Under the pieces are notes generated by a model. That model worked only from the letters and a program-made list of their open reading frames with translations, did no database searches and had not been told where the DNA came from. Source: Marisediminitalea lipolytica (GTDB lineage Bacteria; Pseudomonadota; Gammaproteobacteria; Enterobacterales; Alteromonadaceae). Taken from it: a stretch of DNA of 64,000 nucleotides. Where the stretch lies: positions 124,001 to 188,000 of the forward strand of contig NZ_MJIC01000014.1 of assembly GCF_001758465.1 (NCBI RefSeq). The letters run 5' to 3'. A program made the position numbers and the translations under genes. Shown piece after piece: positions 54,278 through 63,532 of this stretch (the first letter of the stretch is position 1; each line of letters opens with the position of its first letter).

Positions 54278-56593
54278 TTAATTTAACACGTAAGGTTGTC
54301 GGTAACCGAACATACCTTCTTCGAGCATTGCCCGATTCGACCGGGATGAACCGATCCCCTTAAAGATAAATGTCAGACCAATACTGGAGTCAAACTCATC
54401 AGTATTTTGCTGACCTGTGACATCGTAACGGTTGGTCAGGTTCCGTTGGGCTACCACTCTTATTGCCCAACAACAGGATTCATACTGTACCCCAAAATAG
54501 TTTTCGATGCTTCTGTCGCGCTCCAAATCACGGTAAGAGCGGCCGACCACCTGCCAGTTCTGTGAAATCGGCCAGCTGGCAGATAAACCAATCTGATCAA
54601 TGGTTTCGCCCGATAAATCCCTGACAAAGCGATGGCTCAGCTGCACCAGACTCTTTGCATCCAAACGGTATTCAAGAGCCAGACCACTGCGTTCGACCTT
54701 GTCGTTATCGGTGGCAATCTGAATAGCTGAGTGCACAAACCAACTGTCGTCAAAGCGCCAGTCCAGTTCACCGGCCAGGGCCGAGCGATTGCGATCGTCA
54801 ACCGAAGTCGTCACTTTGGAGTCTGACAAGTAGAATATCTGACCCAGACTCACGACAAATTGTTCCCGGTTGGCACTATCAATTATGCGCGAGGTCACAC
54901 CAAGGGTAATCTGGTCGTTATCACTGATGCGATCCAATCCGGTGAATTCCTGACCGCGAAACAGCCCGTTTACATCGTTAAGCAGTGCGGTGGTATCGTA
55001 TAACCCAATGCTGGACTGATCCTCATAAGAGGTATACAGATACTGCACTTTGGGTTCAAAAGTAATGGTGACATCATTACCCAGCAACTGATCGTTTTTC
55101 TCAAAATACAGGGTGCTGAACAACCGGCCCTGATAAAGCGTCCGGTTTACCTCTTCTTCCAGCTCAGTTCCCACAACGTTGGTTTGCTTGTAATAAGTAT
55201 TCATTGCCGTCAGCTCGGCGGTGACCTCGCCCCAGTAGCGTTGATAAGGAATCGCGATTGTAGGGGCCAGGTGCCAGCGTAAAGCTTCAGGATTATTGTC
55301 CTGGGCGTTATCAAAATAAGCCAGTTCCGAGTCAATCATTACTGACAGGTAACTTGCTAAATCGCTACGCCACTGCAACTTTGCCTCTGGCAGGGCACGG
55401 TAAATGGCGTCAAAGTCGCCCAGCGTATCAAAATCTCGCAGATACAGGCTCATATCCAGCGACGGACTAAAGTAGTCCATGCCGATAGTGCGGTTAATGG
55501 TGGTATCGGAGCGGTTGTAATAATCGGAACCCAAATCCACGATATAGTTGTTGTCGCTGATACCATTTAAATCGATGTTTAGCTGCCAGTTTTCAGACAG
55601 TCTGCCGTGATGCTGATAGCGATAAAAGTAGCGGTTTTCATCGTCTGAAAGACGGGTATCTTTGTCCAGATATTCCACATTTACCTGACCGTTAGAGCTT
55701 TGGGTCAGATAGCGAAATTCGGTCTTTAACTGTAAACCACGATTGGTCATCAGGCGGGGTGAAATGGTCATATCGTAGTTAGGTGCCATGTTCCAGTAAA
55801 ACGGTTGTTCGTAATCTACCCCGGTAGAACTGGAACTGCCGATAACCGGAAACAGCAAACCGGTCTGGCGCTGATTACTCACCGGGAAAGCAAAATAAGG
55901 TAAATACAAAACCGGCACGCCACCTACGTAAAACCGTGTATTGCGCGCTTCACCCAGGGTATCGCCTGGTTCAATACTGATTTCAGAGGCGACCAGTCGC
56001 CAGTCCTGCTGATCCAGCGGACAGGTAGTAAAGCTAACGTCTTTTAACGAAATACCCTGTTCGGCACCAATATCAATTTCACCGGCGGCACCGTGGCCGA
56101 CAAAACCGGTTAACTGATACTGGGTGTTTTGCAGTTTAAGGATTTGTTGCTGGGAGTCCACCGACAGCAGGTCGCTGCTAACGCTCAGGGCAGGGCTGTC
56201 ATAGCGTACGCCACCACTGGCAGACATCGCCCGGCCGTTATCAGTTACCTCAGCGCTTTTCGCGTGAATCACGGCGCTGTCGGTCACGATATCGACATTG
56301 CCTTTAAAGCTGGCAAACTGATTTTCAACAATTTCAGCAGAATCTGCGGTCACCTGGACCTGTTTTTTTTGCAATAGCTGGTTGCTGTCAAATGGCGCAG
56401 GTGCAGCGACACACAGGGCATCACTGGCCGCTGCCTGGGCAAAAGCCGGGGCAGACAGGCCGCAAGTCCCCGCCGCAATCAGGCAAGATAAGGCAATACG
56501 TTGTGGCAATCGGCGTGTCGCCAGTATCCTATGCTGTACCTGATATTCGCATTGTTGATGCGCCTTAGCAGGTTGTGTATTTTTTGACAGCAA
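54278..56593 (-). CDS. lptD: LPS assembly outer-membrane protein LptD
   Basis: A 771-residue beta-barrel that, with LptE, inserts lipopolysaccharide in the outer leaflet. An N-terminal OstA jellyroll (about 75-200) is followed by the large barrel. Four cysteines lie in the expected places: DALC, FTTC and an adjacent pair in ESCCW, matching the two inter-domain disulfides of E. coli LptD. The start is uncertain: no ATG is in range. TTG 56593 follows a weak GAG, and TTG codon 29 would give a shorter, more usual signal peptide. It is divergent from djlA. Confidence 0.93.
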   Translation of the reverse strand: MLSKNTQPAKAHQQCEYQVQHRILATRRLPQRIALSCLIAAGTCGLSAPAFAQAAASDALCVAAPAPFDSNQLLQKKQVQVTADSAEIVENQFASFKGNVDIVTDSAVIHAKSAEVTDNGRAMSASGGVRYDSPALSVSSDLLSVDSQQQILKLQNTQYQLTGFVGHGAAGEIDIGAEQGISLKDVSFTTCPLDQQDWRLVASEISIEPGDTLGEARNTRFYVGGVPVLYLPYFAFPVSNQRQTGLLFPVIGSSSSTGVDYEQPFYWNMAPNYDMTISPRLMTNRGLQLKTEFRYLTQSSNGQVNVEYLDKDTRLSDDENRYFYRYQHHGRLSENWQLNIDLNGISDNNYIVDLGSDYYNRSDTTINRTIGMDYFSPSLDMSLYLRDFDTLGDFDAIYRALPEAKLQWRSDLASYLSVMIDSELAYFDNAQDNNPEALRWHLAPTIAIPYQRYWGEVTAELTAMNTYYKQTNVVGTELEEEVNRTLYQGRLFSTLYFEKNDQLLGNDVTITFEPKVQYLYTSYEDQSSIGLYDTTALLNDVNGLFRGQEFTGLDRISDNDQITLGVTSRIIDSANREQFVVSLGQIFYLSDSKVTTSVDDRNRSALAGELDWRFDDSWFVHSAIQIATDNDKVERSGLALEYRLDAKSLVQLSHRFVRDLSGETIDQIGLSASWPISQNWQVVGRSYRDLERDRSIENYFGVQYESCCWAIRVVAQRNLTNRYDVTGQQNTDEFDSSIGLTFIFKGIGSSRSNRAMLEEGMFGYRQPYVLN

Positions 56594-56884
56594 ATTATTG
56601 TTCTCGGTGCTTCTAAGGGTTCGCTGGCTGGTCGATGCTGCCAGCGCTATTCTGATCAGGCGCTAATTCTATGCACTTCGCCGCCAATTACCAACAGCAG
56701 ACCTGAAAAAAAACGAAAAATTCATAACTTATCCCCATTTATTTGCGCTGAGCACCAGAGAGCGACGGCTTCTCAAGCGAATGCGCATTCGCTATAGTGC
56801 GATACGTTAACTATTTGATGGCTGCTTTAATCGGTTGTTTTGCAGAGTAAAGTCAGGTTACATCAAGCTAAACAGGGGGAATTC
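56594..56884. other. Divergent lptD-djlA control region with an 18-bp palindrome
   Basis: About 290 bp. A perfect palindrome AGCGAATGCGCATTCGCT lies at 56776-56793 and is followed directly by ATAGTG, resembling the end of a -10 region. This makes it a candidate operator for djlA. Nothing else was recognised. Confidence 0.55.
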
Positions 56885-57721
56885 ATGCCGATTTGGGGCA
56901 GATTACTGGGTTTTATTTTTGGGCTGATGTTTTTAAAACTGCCGGGCGCGATTCTCGGTTTGTTGGTCGGCTATATGTTCGACAAGGGATACAGTCAGGA
57001 TTTTGGCCGGATGGGGGGCTTTGGCCGCTTTTTTTCCAGTCAGGATGCCTTACAACAGCAAGCCGTTTTCTTTCACAGCCTGTTTGCCGCCCTCGGTCAT
57101 CTGGCCAAATCTGACGGTAAAGTGACTGAATCTGAAATCAAAGTTGCCACCAACCTGATGGATGAAATGCAGCTTCAGGGGCAGGCGCGCCAGGAAGCCC
57201 AGCAAGCGTTTCGGGAGGGTAAAGCCAGAGATTTTCCGATTGCCGATATCCTTAAACAACTTCACGAGTCCTGCCATGGGCGCAGGGATATATTACAAGT
57301 GTTTCTTGAGATCCTGATTCAGGCTGCTTTTGCTGATGGACGTCTGGCGAGTGAAGAATACCGGGTACTCGAAAAAGTCGCTAAAGCGCTGGGTTTTGTG
57401 CGCCGTGATTTGGATTACCTGATAGCCCTTTTTGAGGCGGAAGTCAGGTTTCGTGGTCAGCAGAGACGCGGCAACTACCAGCAACAAGGAGGGCAGTCGC
57501 AGGGGCCTTCACTGGAAGATGCTTATGCCGTTATCGGTGTGTCTGCCAGCGATGACGAAAAAACCATTAAACGGGCCTACCGTAAGCGGATGTCAGAACA
57601 TCATCCTGACAAGCTCGCGTCTAAGGGCTTACCCGAACAGGCGATGGAAATTGCTAAAAACAAAGCGCAGGACATTCAGGCTGCCTATGAGTTAATTAAA
57701 GAAAGGCGCGGCTTTAAGTGA
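56885..57721 (+). CDS. djlA: DnaJ-like membrane co-chaperone DjlA
   Basis: A 278-residue type III DnaJ protein: N-terminal membrane segment (about 5-30, glycine-rich as in DjlA), a TerB-like helical domain at about 55-175, a Gln/Gly-rich linker, and a C-terminal J domain (about 210-278) with the HPD motif in EHHPDKL. It stimulates DnaK at the inner membrane and is linked with capsule and stress signalling in E. coli. ATG 56885 follows AGGGGG; the extra 15 codons from 56840 are not family-like. The stop overlaps the xerD start. Confidence 0.93.
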   Translation: MPIWGRLLGFIFGLMFLKLPGAILGLLVGYMFDKGYSQDFGRMGGFGRFFSSQDALQQQAVFFHSLFAALGHLAKSDGKVTESEIKVATNLMDEMQLQGQARQEAQQAFREGKARDFPIADILKQLHESCHGRRDILQVFLEILIQAAFADGRLASEEYRVLEKVAKALGFVRRDLDYLIALFEAEVRFRGQQRRGNYQQQGGQSQGPSLEDAYAVIGVSASDDEKTIKRAYRKRMSEHHPDKLASKGLPEQAMEIAKNKAQDIQAAYELIKERRGFK

Positions 57722-58632
57722 GTACGCCATTACCCCAGCCAGGCGAGAATGATTTAGATTTAATTGAAACCTTTATCGAGATGTTATGGCTCGAGAAAGG
57801 CCTGAGCGATAATACCCAGCAGGGCTATCGTCGTGATTTGTGTCACGTGGCCGGGTTTCTGCGCAATCGTAAGGTGGATTTACTGCGAGCCAGTCTCACT
57901 GACATGCAGGATTACCTGATGTGGCGCGAGCAGGCGGGTTTATCGGCGCGCAGTACGCAGCGAAATATCAGCGCGATGCGCCAGTTTTTTCGCTATTTAC
58001 TGATTCAGCAGCGCCGCGAGGATAACCCGGTGAGCCAGCTGGCGATACCGAAGGCGGCAAAAAAGCTGCCCGATACCCTAAGCGAAGCGGATGTGGAAGC
58101 CTTGCTGGATGCCCCTGATTGCGAAGACCCTATTGAATGCCGTGACAAAAGTATGCTGGAAGTCTTATACGCCACTGGTTTACGGGTTAGTGAGCTGACC
58201 GGTTTAAGGCTCTCTGAGGTGAGTATACAGCAGGGCCTGGTGCGGGTGATGGGTAAAGGTAACAAAGAACGCCTGGTGCCGCTGGGTGAAAACGCGCTGG
58301 ATGCGTTGCAGGATTATCTGCAAGGGGCCAGGCCACAATTATTAAAACATCAGACCGATGTGGTGTTTGTTAGCAACCGGGGCGTCCAGATGACCCGCCA
58401 GACGTTTTGGCACCGGATTAAGTATTATGCCGTGAAAGCGGGCATTAATTGCCATCTGTCGCCGCATACCCTAAGACACGCTTTTGCTACACACTTACTC
58501 AATCACGGTGCGGATTTACGGGTGGTGCAAATGTTATTGGGCCACAGCGACCTCTCAACCACGCAAATTTATACCCATGTTGCTACAGAGAGACTGCAAA
58601 ACCTTATTGCAGAACACCATCCCAGGGGATAA
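57718..58632 (+). CDS. xerD: Site-specific tyrosine recombinase XerD
   Basis: A 304-residue recombinase that with XerC resolves chromosome dimers at dif. A core-binding SAM-like domain (about 1-100) is followed by the catalytic domain. The active residues are all visible: Arg in YATGLRVSELTGL, Lys in GKGNKERLVPLG, HTLRHAFATHLL, the second His in LLGHSDLSTTQ and the Tyr nucleophile in IYTHV. The start is GTG 57718 overlapping the djlA stop. The C-terminal EHHPRG is typical of XerD rather than XerC. Confidence 0.95.
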   Translation: MSTPLPQPGENDLDLIETFIEMLWLEKGLSDNTQQGYRRDLCHVAGFLRNRKVDLLRASLTDMQDYLMWREQAGLSARSTQRNISAMRQFFRYLLIQQRREDNPVSQLAIPKAAKKLPDTLSEADVEALLDAPDCEDPIECRDKSMLEVLYATGLRVSELTGLRLSEVSIQQGLVRVMGKGNKERLVPLGENALDALQDYLQGARPQLLKHQTDVVFVSNRGVQMTRQTFWHRIKYYAVKAGINCHLSPHTLRHAFATHLLNHGADLRVVQMLLGHSDLSTTQIYTHVATERLQNLIAEHHPRG

Positions 58633-58636
58633 TTTA

Positions 58637-58666
58637 GCAGCAGGCATCGCCTGTTGCGTTTTTTTT
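58637..58666 (+). terminator. Terminator after xerD
   Basis: GCAGCAGGC and GCCTGTTGC arms (one G-U pair) around ATC, followed by a G and T8. Confidence 0.8.
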
Positions 58667-58679
58667 GATACACTAGCAT

Positions 58680-58700
58680 GGAATTTAATGATTAAATTCC
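58680..58700. promoter_or_regulatory. 21-bp perfect dyad before dsbC
   Basis: GGAATTTAAT-G-ATTAAATTCC has two perfect 10-bp arms around a single G. It lies 83-103 bp before the dsbC ATG and just after the xerD terminator. AT-rich dyads of this form are common operators; no regulator is suggested by the neighbours. Confidence 0.55.
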
Positions 58701-58782
58701 GGTCTTACACGTGACAGGGTGTTACAGAGTGAGCGCTTATCGGGCCTCAAAGGCCATAAAGGCGGTTTTCAGGAGTGAGTAA

Positions 58783-59514
58783 ATGAAATTTTTTCTTCGC
58801 AGTTTAGCGGTTATGTTAGGTTTGGTGACGGTAACTGCCACAGCAAATGTACTGGCAGATGCCGCCGATAAAGAGAGTGTAAAGTCTAAAATCGAAAACA
58901 CATTGCAGTGGAAAATAGACGCCATCGCTGACTCTCCGGTAGACGGTTTATTGCAAATCAATACCGAAAACGGATTGTTTTATGTAAGCAACGACGGTAC
59001 TTACCTGCTGCAGGCCAGAATTTATAATCTGGACGAGCAGATGCGCAACGAAACAGAAAGTGCGCTGGCGCAGGTACGTATTGACGGGCTCAAGCAGTTT
59101 GACGATTCATACATCGAATTTAAAGCCGAGAATGAACAGTACGTGGTAACTGTCTTTACCGACACCACCTGTGGTTATTGCCGAAAACTGCACGAACAAA
59201 TCGCGCAGTACAACGAAGATGGCATCACCGTACGTTATCTTGCTTATCCTCGCGCTGGCTTAAACAGCCCGGTATACCGTCAGATGGTTGCCGTGTGGTG
59301 TTCTGATGACCCGAAAAAAGCCATGACCAGCGCTAAAGCGGGCAGCAATGTTACGCCGGCAAGCTGTGCCAATGACGTAGCAGAGCAGTTTAAATTTGGT
59401 CGCAAAATTGGCGTAAATGGTACCCCCAATATCGTCCTGAGCGACGGCAGCGTGATCCCTGGCTATCAGCCGCCAGAGCAACTACTGGCTGCGCTTAAGC
59501 AAATCGCTGGTTAA
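58783..59514 (+). CDS. dsbC: Thiol:disulfide interchange protein DsbC
   Basis: A 243-residue periplasmic disulfide isomerase. The signal peptide ends at about 25 (NVLADAA), an N-terminal dimerisation domain covers about 30-85 and a thioredoxin-like domain holds the CGYC active site (Cys130, Cys133) and the cis-Pro loop NGTPNIV. A second cysteine pair (VWCSDD, ASCAND) matches the structural disulfide of DsbC. The order xerD-dsbC-recJ is standard. An AGGAGTGAGTAA stretch precedes the ATG. Confidence 0.96.
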   Translation: MKFFLRSLAVMLGLVTVTATANVLADAADKESVKSKIENTLQWKIDAIADSPVDGLLQINTENGLFYVSNDGTYLLQARIYNLDEQMRNETESALAQVRIDGLKQFDDSYIEFKAENEQYVVTVFTDTTCGYCRKLHEQIAQYNEDGITVRYLAYPRAGLNSPVYRQMVAVWCSDDPKKAMTSAKAGSNVTPASCANDVAEQFKFGRKIGVNGTPNIVLSDGSVIPGYQPPEQLLAALKQIAG

Positions 59515-59604
59515 GTTTTCAGGATAAACGGGTTGCCATTGGTAGCCCGTTACCATTGTCCCTCATACTCTTCCTTTTTTACTGCAACGAACAATAGCTT
59601 TTCT

Positions 59605-61329
59605 ATGGGTTTACACATCAGGCGCCGGCCACTCAGCGACACTTTCGACACTGCAATGCACCCGGTTCTTGAACGGGTTTACCGTGGGCGGCATATTCAG
59701 TCTGCGGCGCAATTAAGTATTGGCGCGAGAGATCTTCTCCATTATCGGGATTTGCTTGGCTGTGAGCAGGCGGCTATGCGCATAGCCACAGCAATTATTG
59801 CGCATCAGCCAATTACCATTATTGGTGATTTTGATGCCGATGGTGCAACCAGCACAGCACTTTGTTTATTGGCGCTGCGCGAGATGGGGGCCGACGAAGT
59901 TGACTATCTGGTGCCTAACCGATTTGATTTCGGTTATGGCTTATCGCCCGAAATTGTTGAAGTGGCGGCTGAGCGCGGCACGCCGTTAATTATTACCGTC
60001 GACAACGGTATTTCCTGTCATGCGGGGGTGGAACGCGCTAACGCTTTGGGTATGGAAGTTATTGTTACCGATCACCATTTGCCGGGCGACAAACTCCCAC
60101 CGGCGGCCGCCATTGTTAACCCTAATCAGCCAGCGTGCACTTTTGCGTCTAAAAACCTGGCAGGCGTTGGCGTGGCCTTTTACCTGATGCTGGCCTTGCG
60201 AGCAGAGCTCGAAAGTCGCGGCTGGTTTACCGAACGCGGTGTCGGCGCGCCCAATCTGGCCAACCTGCTGGACATCGTTGCGGTAGGCACCGTCGCTGAT
60301 GTGGTGGTGCTGGATCAGAATAACCGAATCTTAGTGCATCAGGGGTTACAGCGCATCCGTGCCGGTCGCTGCCGCCCTGGTATAACAGCATTACTGGAAG
60401 TCGCTCAGCGCCATGCTTCCCGACTTACCGCCGCTGATTTAGGCTTTGTTATCGGGCCACGTCTTAATGCGGCTGGCCGGCTTGATGATATGGCAGCAGG
60501 TATCGAATGTTTGGTGTGTAATGACCCCATGGAAGCCAGAGCAAGGGCTACTGAGCTGGATCGGCTTAATCAGCAGCGCCGTACCATAGAGCAGGAAATG
60601 AAACAGCAGGCGCAGGAAACTCTGGCGTCTGTACAACTGGACAGCAGCGCTCCCCCCGATGCCATTGTTTTGTTTGACGAGCAGTTTCATCAGGGGGTTA
60701 TCGGAATTGTAGCGGGCCGGTTAAAGGACGAATACAAGCGACCGACCATCGTGTTTGCCCGTCAGGATGAGGCTATTATCAAAGGCTCAGCGCGCTCAAT
60801 CAGCGGCGTGCACATCCGCGATATATTAGAAGCTGTCAGCACCGCTAATCCGGATTTAATTGAAAAATTTGGCGGCCATGCGGCTGCCGCCGGCTTATCC
60901 CTGCGGGCGGAAAATTTACCGGCGTTTACCGAACAATTCACCCGTAATGTTAAAGCCGCGCTGGCAGATATCGACGACCCTAACGTTATTCTCAGTGACG
61001 GTGAGCTGGCCGCCGAAGTGCTGGACCTGCCGCTGGCACAAACGTTGCGCCAGGCCGGGCCGTTCGGACAAGGTTTTCAGCCGCCGTTGTTTGACGGCAC
61101 TTTTAATCTTGTGCAGCAGCGTATTGTGGGTGAGCGTCACCTGAAAATGGTGCTGGCACACCCACAAAGCGGTGAAGAATTTGATGCCATCGCCTTTAAC
61201 ATTGACCCGGAAGTCTGGCCAGACAATCGGGTAAAACAGGTTCAACTGGCCTATCAGCTGGATGTGAATTACTTTCGTGGCCGCGAGTCGTTGCAATTGC
61301 TGGTGGAAGCACTGGCACCCGCCGACTAA
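59605..61329 (+). CDS. recJ: Single-stranded-DNA-specific exonuclease RecJ
   Basis: A 574-residue DHH-family 5'-3' exonuclease for mismatch repair, base excision repair and recombination. Motifs are GDFDADGATSTAL at about 74-86, TVDNGISCHAGV, TDHHLPG (DHH) and a DHHA1 domain with GGHAAAAGLSL. ATG 59605 (MGLHIRRRPLSD) was chosen as it fits the family N-terminus; a TTG at 59533 would add 24 residues that do not. The RBS is weak. Confidence 0.95.
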   Translation: MGLHIRRRPLSDTFDTAMHPVLERVYRGRHIQSAAQLSIGARDLLHYRDLLGCEQAAMRIATAIIAHQPITIIGDFDADGATSTALCLLALREMGADEVDYLVPNRFDFGYGLSPEIVEVAAERGTPLIITVDNGISCHAGVERANALGMEVIVTDHHLPGDKLPPAAAIVNPNQPACTFASKNLAGVGVAFYLMLALRAELESRGWFTERGVGAPNLANLLDIVAVGTVADVVVLDQNNRILVHQGLQRIRAGRCRPGITALLEVAQRHASRLTAADLGFVIGPRLNAAGRLDDMAAGIECLVCNDPMEARARATELDRLNQQRRTIEQEMKQQAQETLASVQLDSSAPPDAIVLFDEQFHQGVIGIVAGRLKDEYKRPTIVFARQDEAIIKGSARSISGVHIRDILEAVSTANPDLIEKFGGHAAAAGLSLRAENLPAFTEQFTRNVKAALADIDDPNVILSDGELAAEVLDLPLAQTLRQAGPFGQGFQPPLFDGTFNLVQQRIVGERHLKMVLAHPQSGEEFDAIAFNIDPEVWPDNRVKQVQLAYQLDVNYFRGRESLQLLVEALAPAD

Positions 61330-61346
61330 CATGACTGGAGCACCCA

Positions 61347-61616
61347 ATGAGCGTGGATAAACTGTTAAAGCGTCATGAAGCGTTAACCCACAGTGAGAAC
61401 CTCAGGGTGGTCTCCCACGTGCAGCGTCAGGATGGCGACTGGGTCAGACATACCATAATGATAGAAAACATCGACGCTCCTTTTGTGTTTAAGCGTACTC
61501 AGGCGTATCAATCGCTGGTAGGCGCGAGGGTCAACATGACCTACTACCGCACGGTGGAAAGTGTCGCTGGGATGGAATTTGAACAAATGAAAGTTGTGCG
61601 GATAAAACGGTCCTGA
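61347..61616 (+). CDS. Small conserved-type protein of unknown function
   Basis: An 89-residue soluble, basic protein with no recognised family. It has a compact alpha/beta look (LRVVSHVQRQDGDWVRHTIMIENID, then FVFKRTQAYQSLVGARVNMTYY) and no signal peptide, membrane segment or cysteine. It lies 17 bp after recJ and 8 bp before recO with an RBS (GGAG) before ATG 61347, so it is likely a real gene of this operon. A link with DNA repair is suggested only by position. Confidence 0.7.
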   Translation: MSVDKLLKRHEALTHSENLRVVSHVQRQDGDWVRHTIMIENIDAPFVFKRTQAYQSLVGARVNMTYYRTVESVAGMEFEQMKVVRIKRS

Positions 61617-61624
61617 GTCTGCCC

Positions 61625-62323
61625 ATGCAAAATAACTGGCTTAACGCGTTTGTACTGCATCGGCGCCCGTACCGAGAGACCAGTTTTATAGTGGATTTTT
61701 TTACTCTGGAACTGGGGCGGGTTAGTGCAGTTGCCCGTGGAGTGAGAAGTGCGAAGTCAGACCGGCGAAGTTTGCTGCAACCTTTTCAGGCACTGCGGGT
61801 TCAGCTTAGCGGCAAAGGCGATTTAAAAAACCTGACTCAATTAGAAAGCAATGGCGGATTAACCATGCTCAGCGGCGACGCATTATATTGTGCGCTGTAC
61901 GTGAATGAACTGACCAACCGGGTGTTGCCCGCCGGGCTTGAAGCTACCGATCTTTATACGTCTTATGCCTCAGCGATTACCGCATTGCAGCAACAAGTCC
62001 AGGGTGCTGAATTTACCTTACGGCAGTACGAAATGGCCTTATTGCAGGAGCTTGGTGTAATGCCTGATTTTACCTGTGATGCCGCCAGTGGCGATGCTAT
62101 TGCAATGCACAGTCATTATGAACTGGTACCGGAACTGGGATTTTGTGCTGTAAAGCTGCCAACCCGGTTCACTTTTAGTGGCGAAGAGCTGCATCGTCTG
62201 GCTCAGGGCGAACTGGATGAAACTGCACTCAAAGCGGCCAAGCGCCTGTGCCGACTGGCATTGCACCCGTTTGTTGGCGACAAACCCCTGAAAAGTCGTG
62301 AGCTGTTTTTGGCCTCCCGCTGA
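61625..62323 (+). CDS. recO: DNA repair protein RecO
   Basis: A 232-residue RecFOR-pathway protein that anneals SSB-coated DNA and helps load RecA. The N-terminal OB fold (about 1-80; [39 protein letters not shown]) and the C-terminal helical domain are as expected. It lacks zinc-finger cysteines, as do many gammaproteobacterial forms. The order recO-pdxJ-acpS is standard. Confidence 0.95.
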   Translation: MQNNWLNAFVLHRRPYRETSFIVDFFTLELGRVSAVARGVRSAKSDRRSLLQPFQALRVQLSGKGDLKNLTQLESNGGLTMLSGDALYCALYVNELTNRVLPAGLEATDLYTSYASAITALQQQVQGAEFTLRQYEMALLQELGVMPDFTCDAASGDAIAMHSHYELVPELGFCAVKLPTRFTFSGEELHRLAQGELDETALKAAKRLCRLALHPFVGDKPLKSRELFLASR

Positions 62324-62378
62324 ATCACTGCTACAATACGCGCCACTTCATTTTGTATTGCAATCCAGGACCCTGGGA

Positions 62379-63128
62379 ATGAAAGATATTCTACTTGGCG
62401 TTAATATTGACCACATTGCCACTTTACGTAACGCTCGGGGCACCTCTTACCCCGATCCAGTGCATGCGGCAGATATCGCAGAGCGCGCTGGTGCCGATGG
62501 CATTACGGTGCATCTGCGCGAGGACCGCCGTCATATCAAAGACCGTGACGTAACCCTGCTGGCGCAAACCATCAATACCCGGTTGAATCTGGAAATGGCC
62601 GTTACCGATGAAATGCTGGCGATTGCCGAACAGGTTAAGCCGGTTTTTTGCTGTCTGGTGCCGGAAAAACGCGAAGAACTGACCACTGAAGGCGGGCTGG
62701 ATGTAGCCGGGAACCTGAGCCGGATTACCGATGCCTGTCAGCGTCTGGCCGAGGCCAATATCCTGGTTTCGTTGTTTATTGATGGTGATGAGCGTCAGTT
62801 GGATGCAGCAAAAGCCACGGGCGCACCTTTTATCGAAATTCATACCGGTCATTATGCCGATGCCAGCAGTGAAGCCGAACAACTGCAACACCTGGCGCAA
62901 ATTCGCCATGGCGTTGAGTACGCGGATAGCCTGGGGCTAAAGGTAAACGCCGGACACGGTCTGCATTATCATAACGTAAAACCTATTGCGGCTATCCCAC
63001 AGCTGATTGAGCTGAACATTGGCCATGCCATTATTGCCCGCGCAGCCTTTGACGGTTTGCATAAAGCGGTTGCGGATATGCGTAGCCTGATGCAGGAAGC
63101 CCGTATGCAGGCTTACCTCGGTAACTAA
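62379..63128 (+). CDS. pdxJ: Pyridoxine 5'-phosphate synthase
   Basis: A 249-residue TIM-barrel enzyme that condenses the PdxA product with deoxyxylulose 5-phosphate to pyridoxine phosphate. Motifs are [22 protein letters not shown] at the N-terminus, [15 protein letters not shown] and [14 protein letters not shown] 62379 with GGGA just upstream is preferred; the ORF reaches back to 62298 inside recO. The acpS gene follows 14 bp downstream. Confidence 0.97.
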   Translation: MKDILLGVNIDHIATLRNARGTSYPDPVHAADIAERAGADGITVHLREDRRHIKDRDVTLLAQTINTRLNLEMAVTDEMLAIAEQVKPVFCCLVPEKREELTTEGGLDVAGNLSRITDACQRLAEANILVSLFIDGDERQLDAAKATGAPFIEIHTGHYADASSEAEQLQHLAQIRHGVEYADSLGLKVNAGHGLHYHNVKPIAAIPQLIELNIGHAIIARAAFDGLHKAVADMRSLMQEARMQAYLGN

Positions 63129-63142
63129 CACCGGAATTCATT

Positions 63143-63523
63143 ATGGCGATTGCTGGGTTGGGTACCGACATTGTCGAAATTGCCCGTTTTGATACTGATA
63201 AAGCCGTGCGAGATCGTCTGGCGCGGCGCGTACTGACGCCCGGCGAGTGGCAGTTGTACTGCGAGCACAACCAACCCGAACGCTATCTGGCCAAACGGTT
63301 TGCGGCTAAAGAAGCCGCTGTTAAAGCCCTGGGTACGGGGATCGGGCGGGGGATCAGCTGGCAGCATATCCATGTAAGCCATACCGAAGCCGGTGCGCCT
63401 GTTTTAAATTTCAGTGGTGAATTTGCTGAGCAGTGCAAGGTTAGAGGGATAGTAAGTGCTCACGTTAGTTTGTCGGATGAGCAACATTATGCGGTTGCCA
63501 CAGTCATTTTAGAAACCTTGTGA
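63143..63523 (+). CDS. acpS: Holo-[acyl-carrier-protein] synthase
   Basis: A 126-residue phosphopantetheinyl transferase that activates the acyl carrier protein of fatty-acid synthesis. Both signatures are present: GLGTDIVEIARF at 6-17 and RFAAKEAAVKALGTGIG at about 52-68, with the Mg-binding Asp and Glu. Length is normal. It follows pdxJ as in E. coli. Confidence 0.97.
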   Translation: MAIAGLGTDIVEIARFDTDKAVRDRLARRVLTPGEWQLYCEHNQPERYLAKRFAAKEAAVKALGTGIGRGISWQHIHVSHTEAGAPVLNFSGEFAEQCKVRGIVSAHVSLSDEQHYAVATVILETL

Positions 63524-63532
63524 GCGAGGCTA

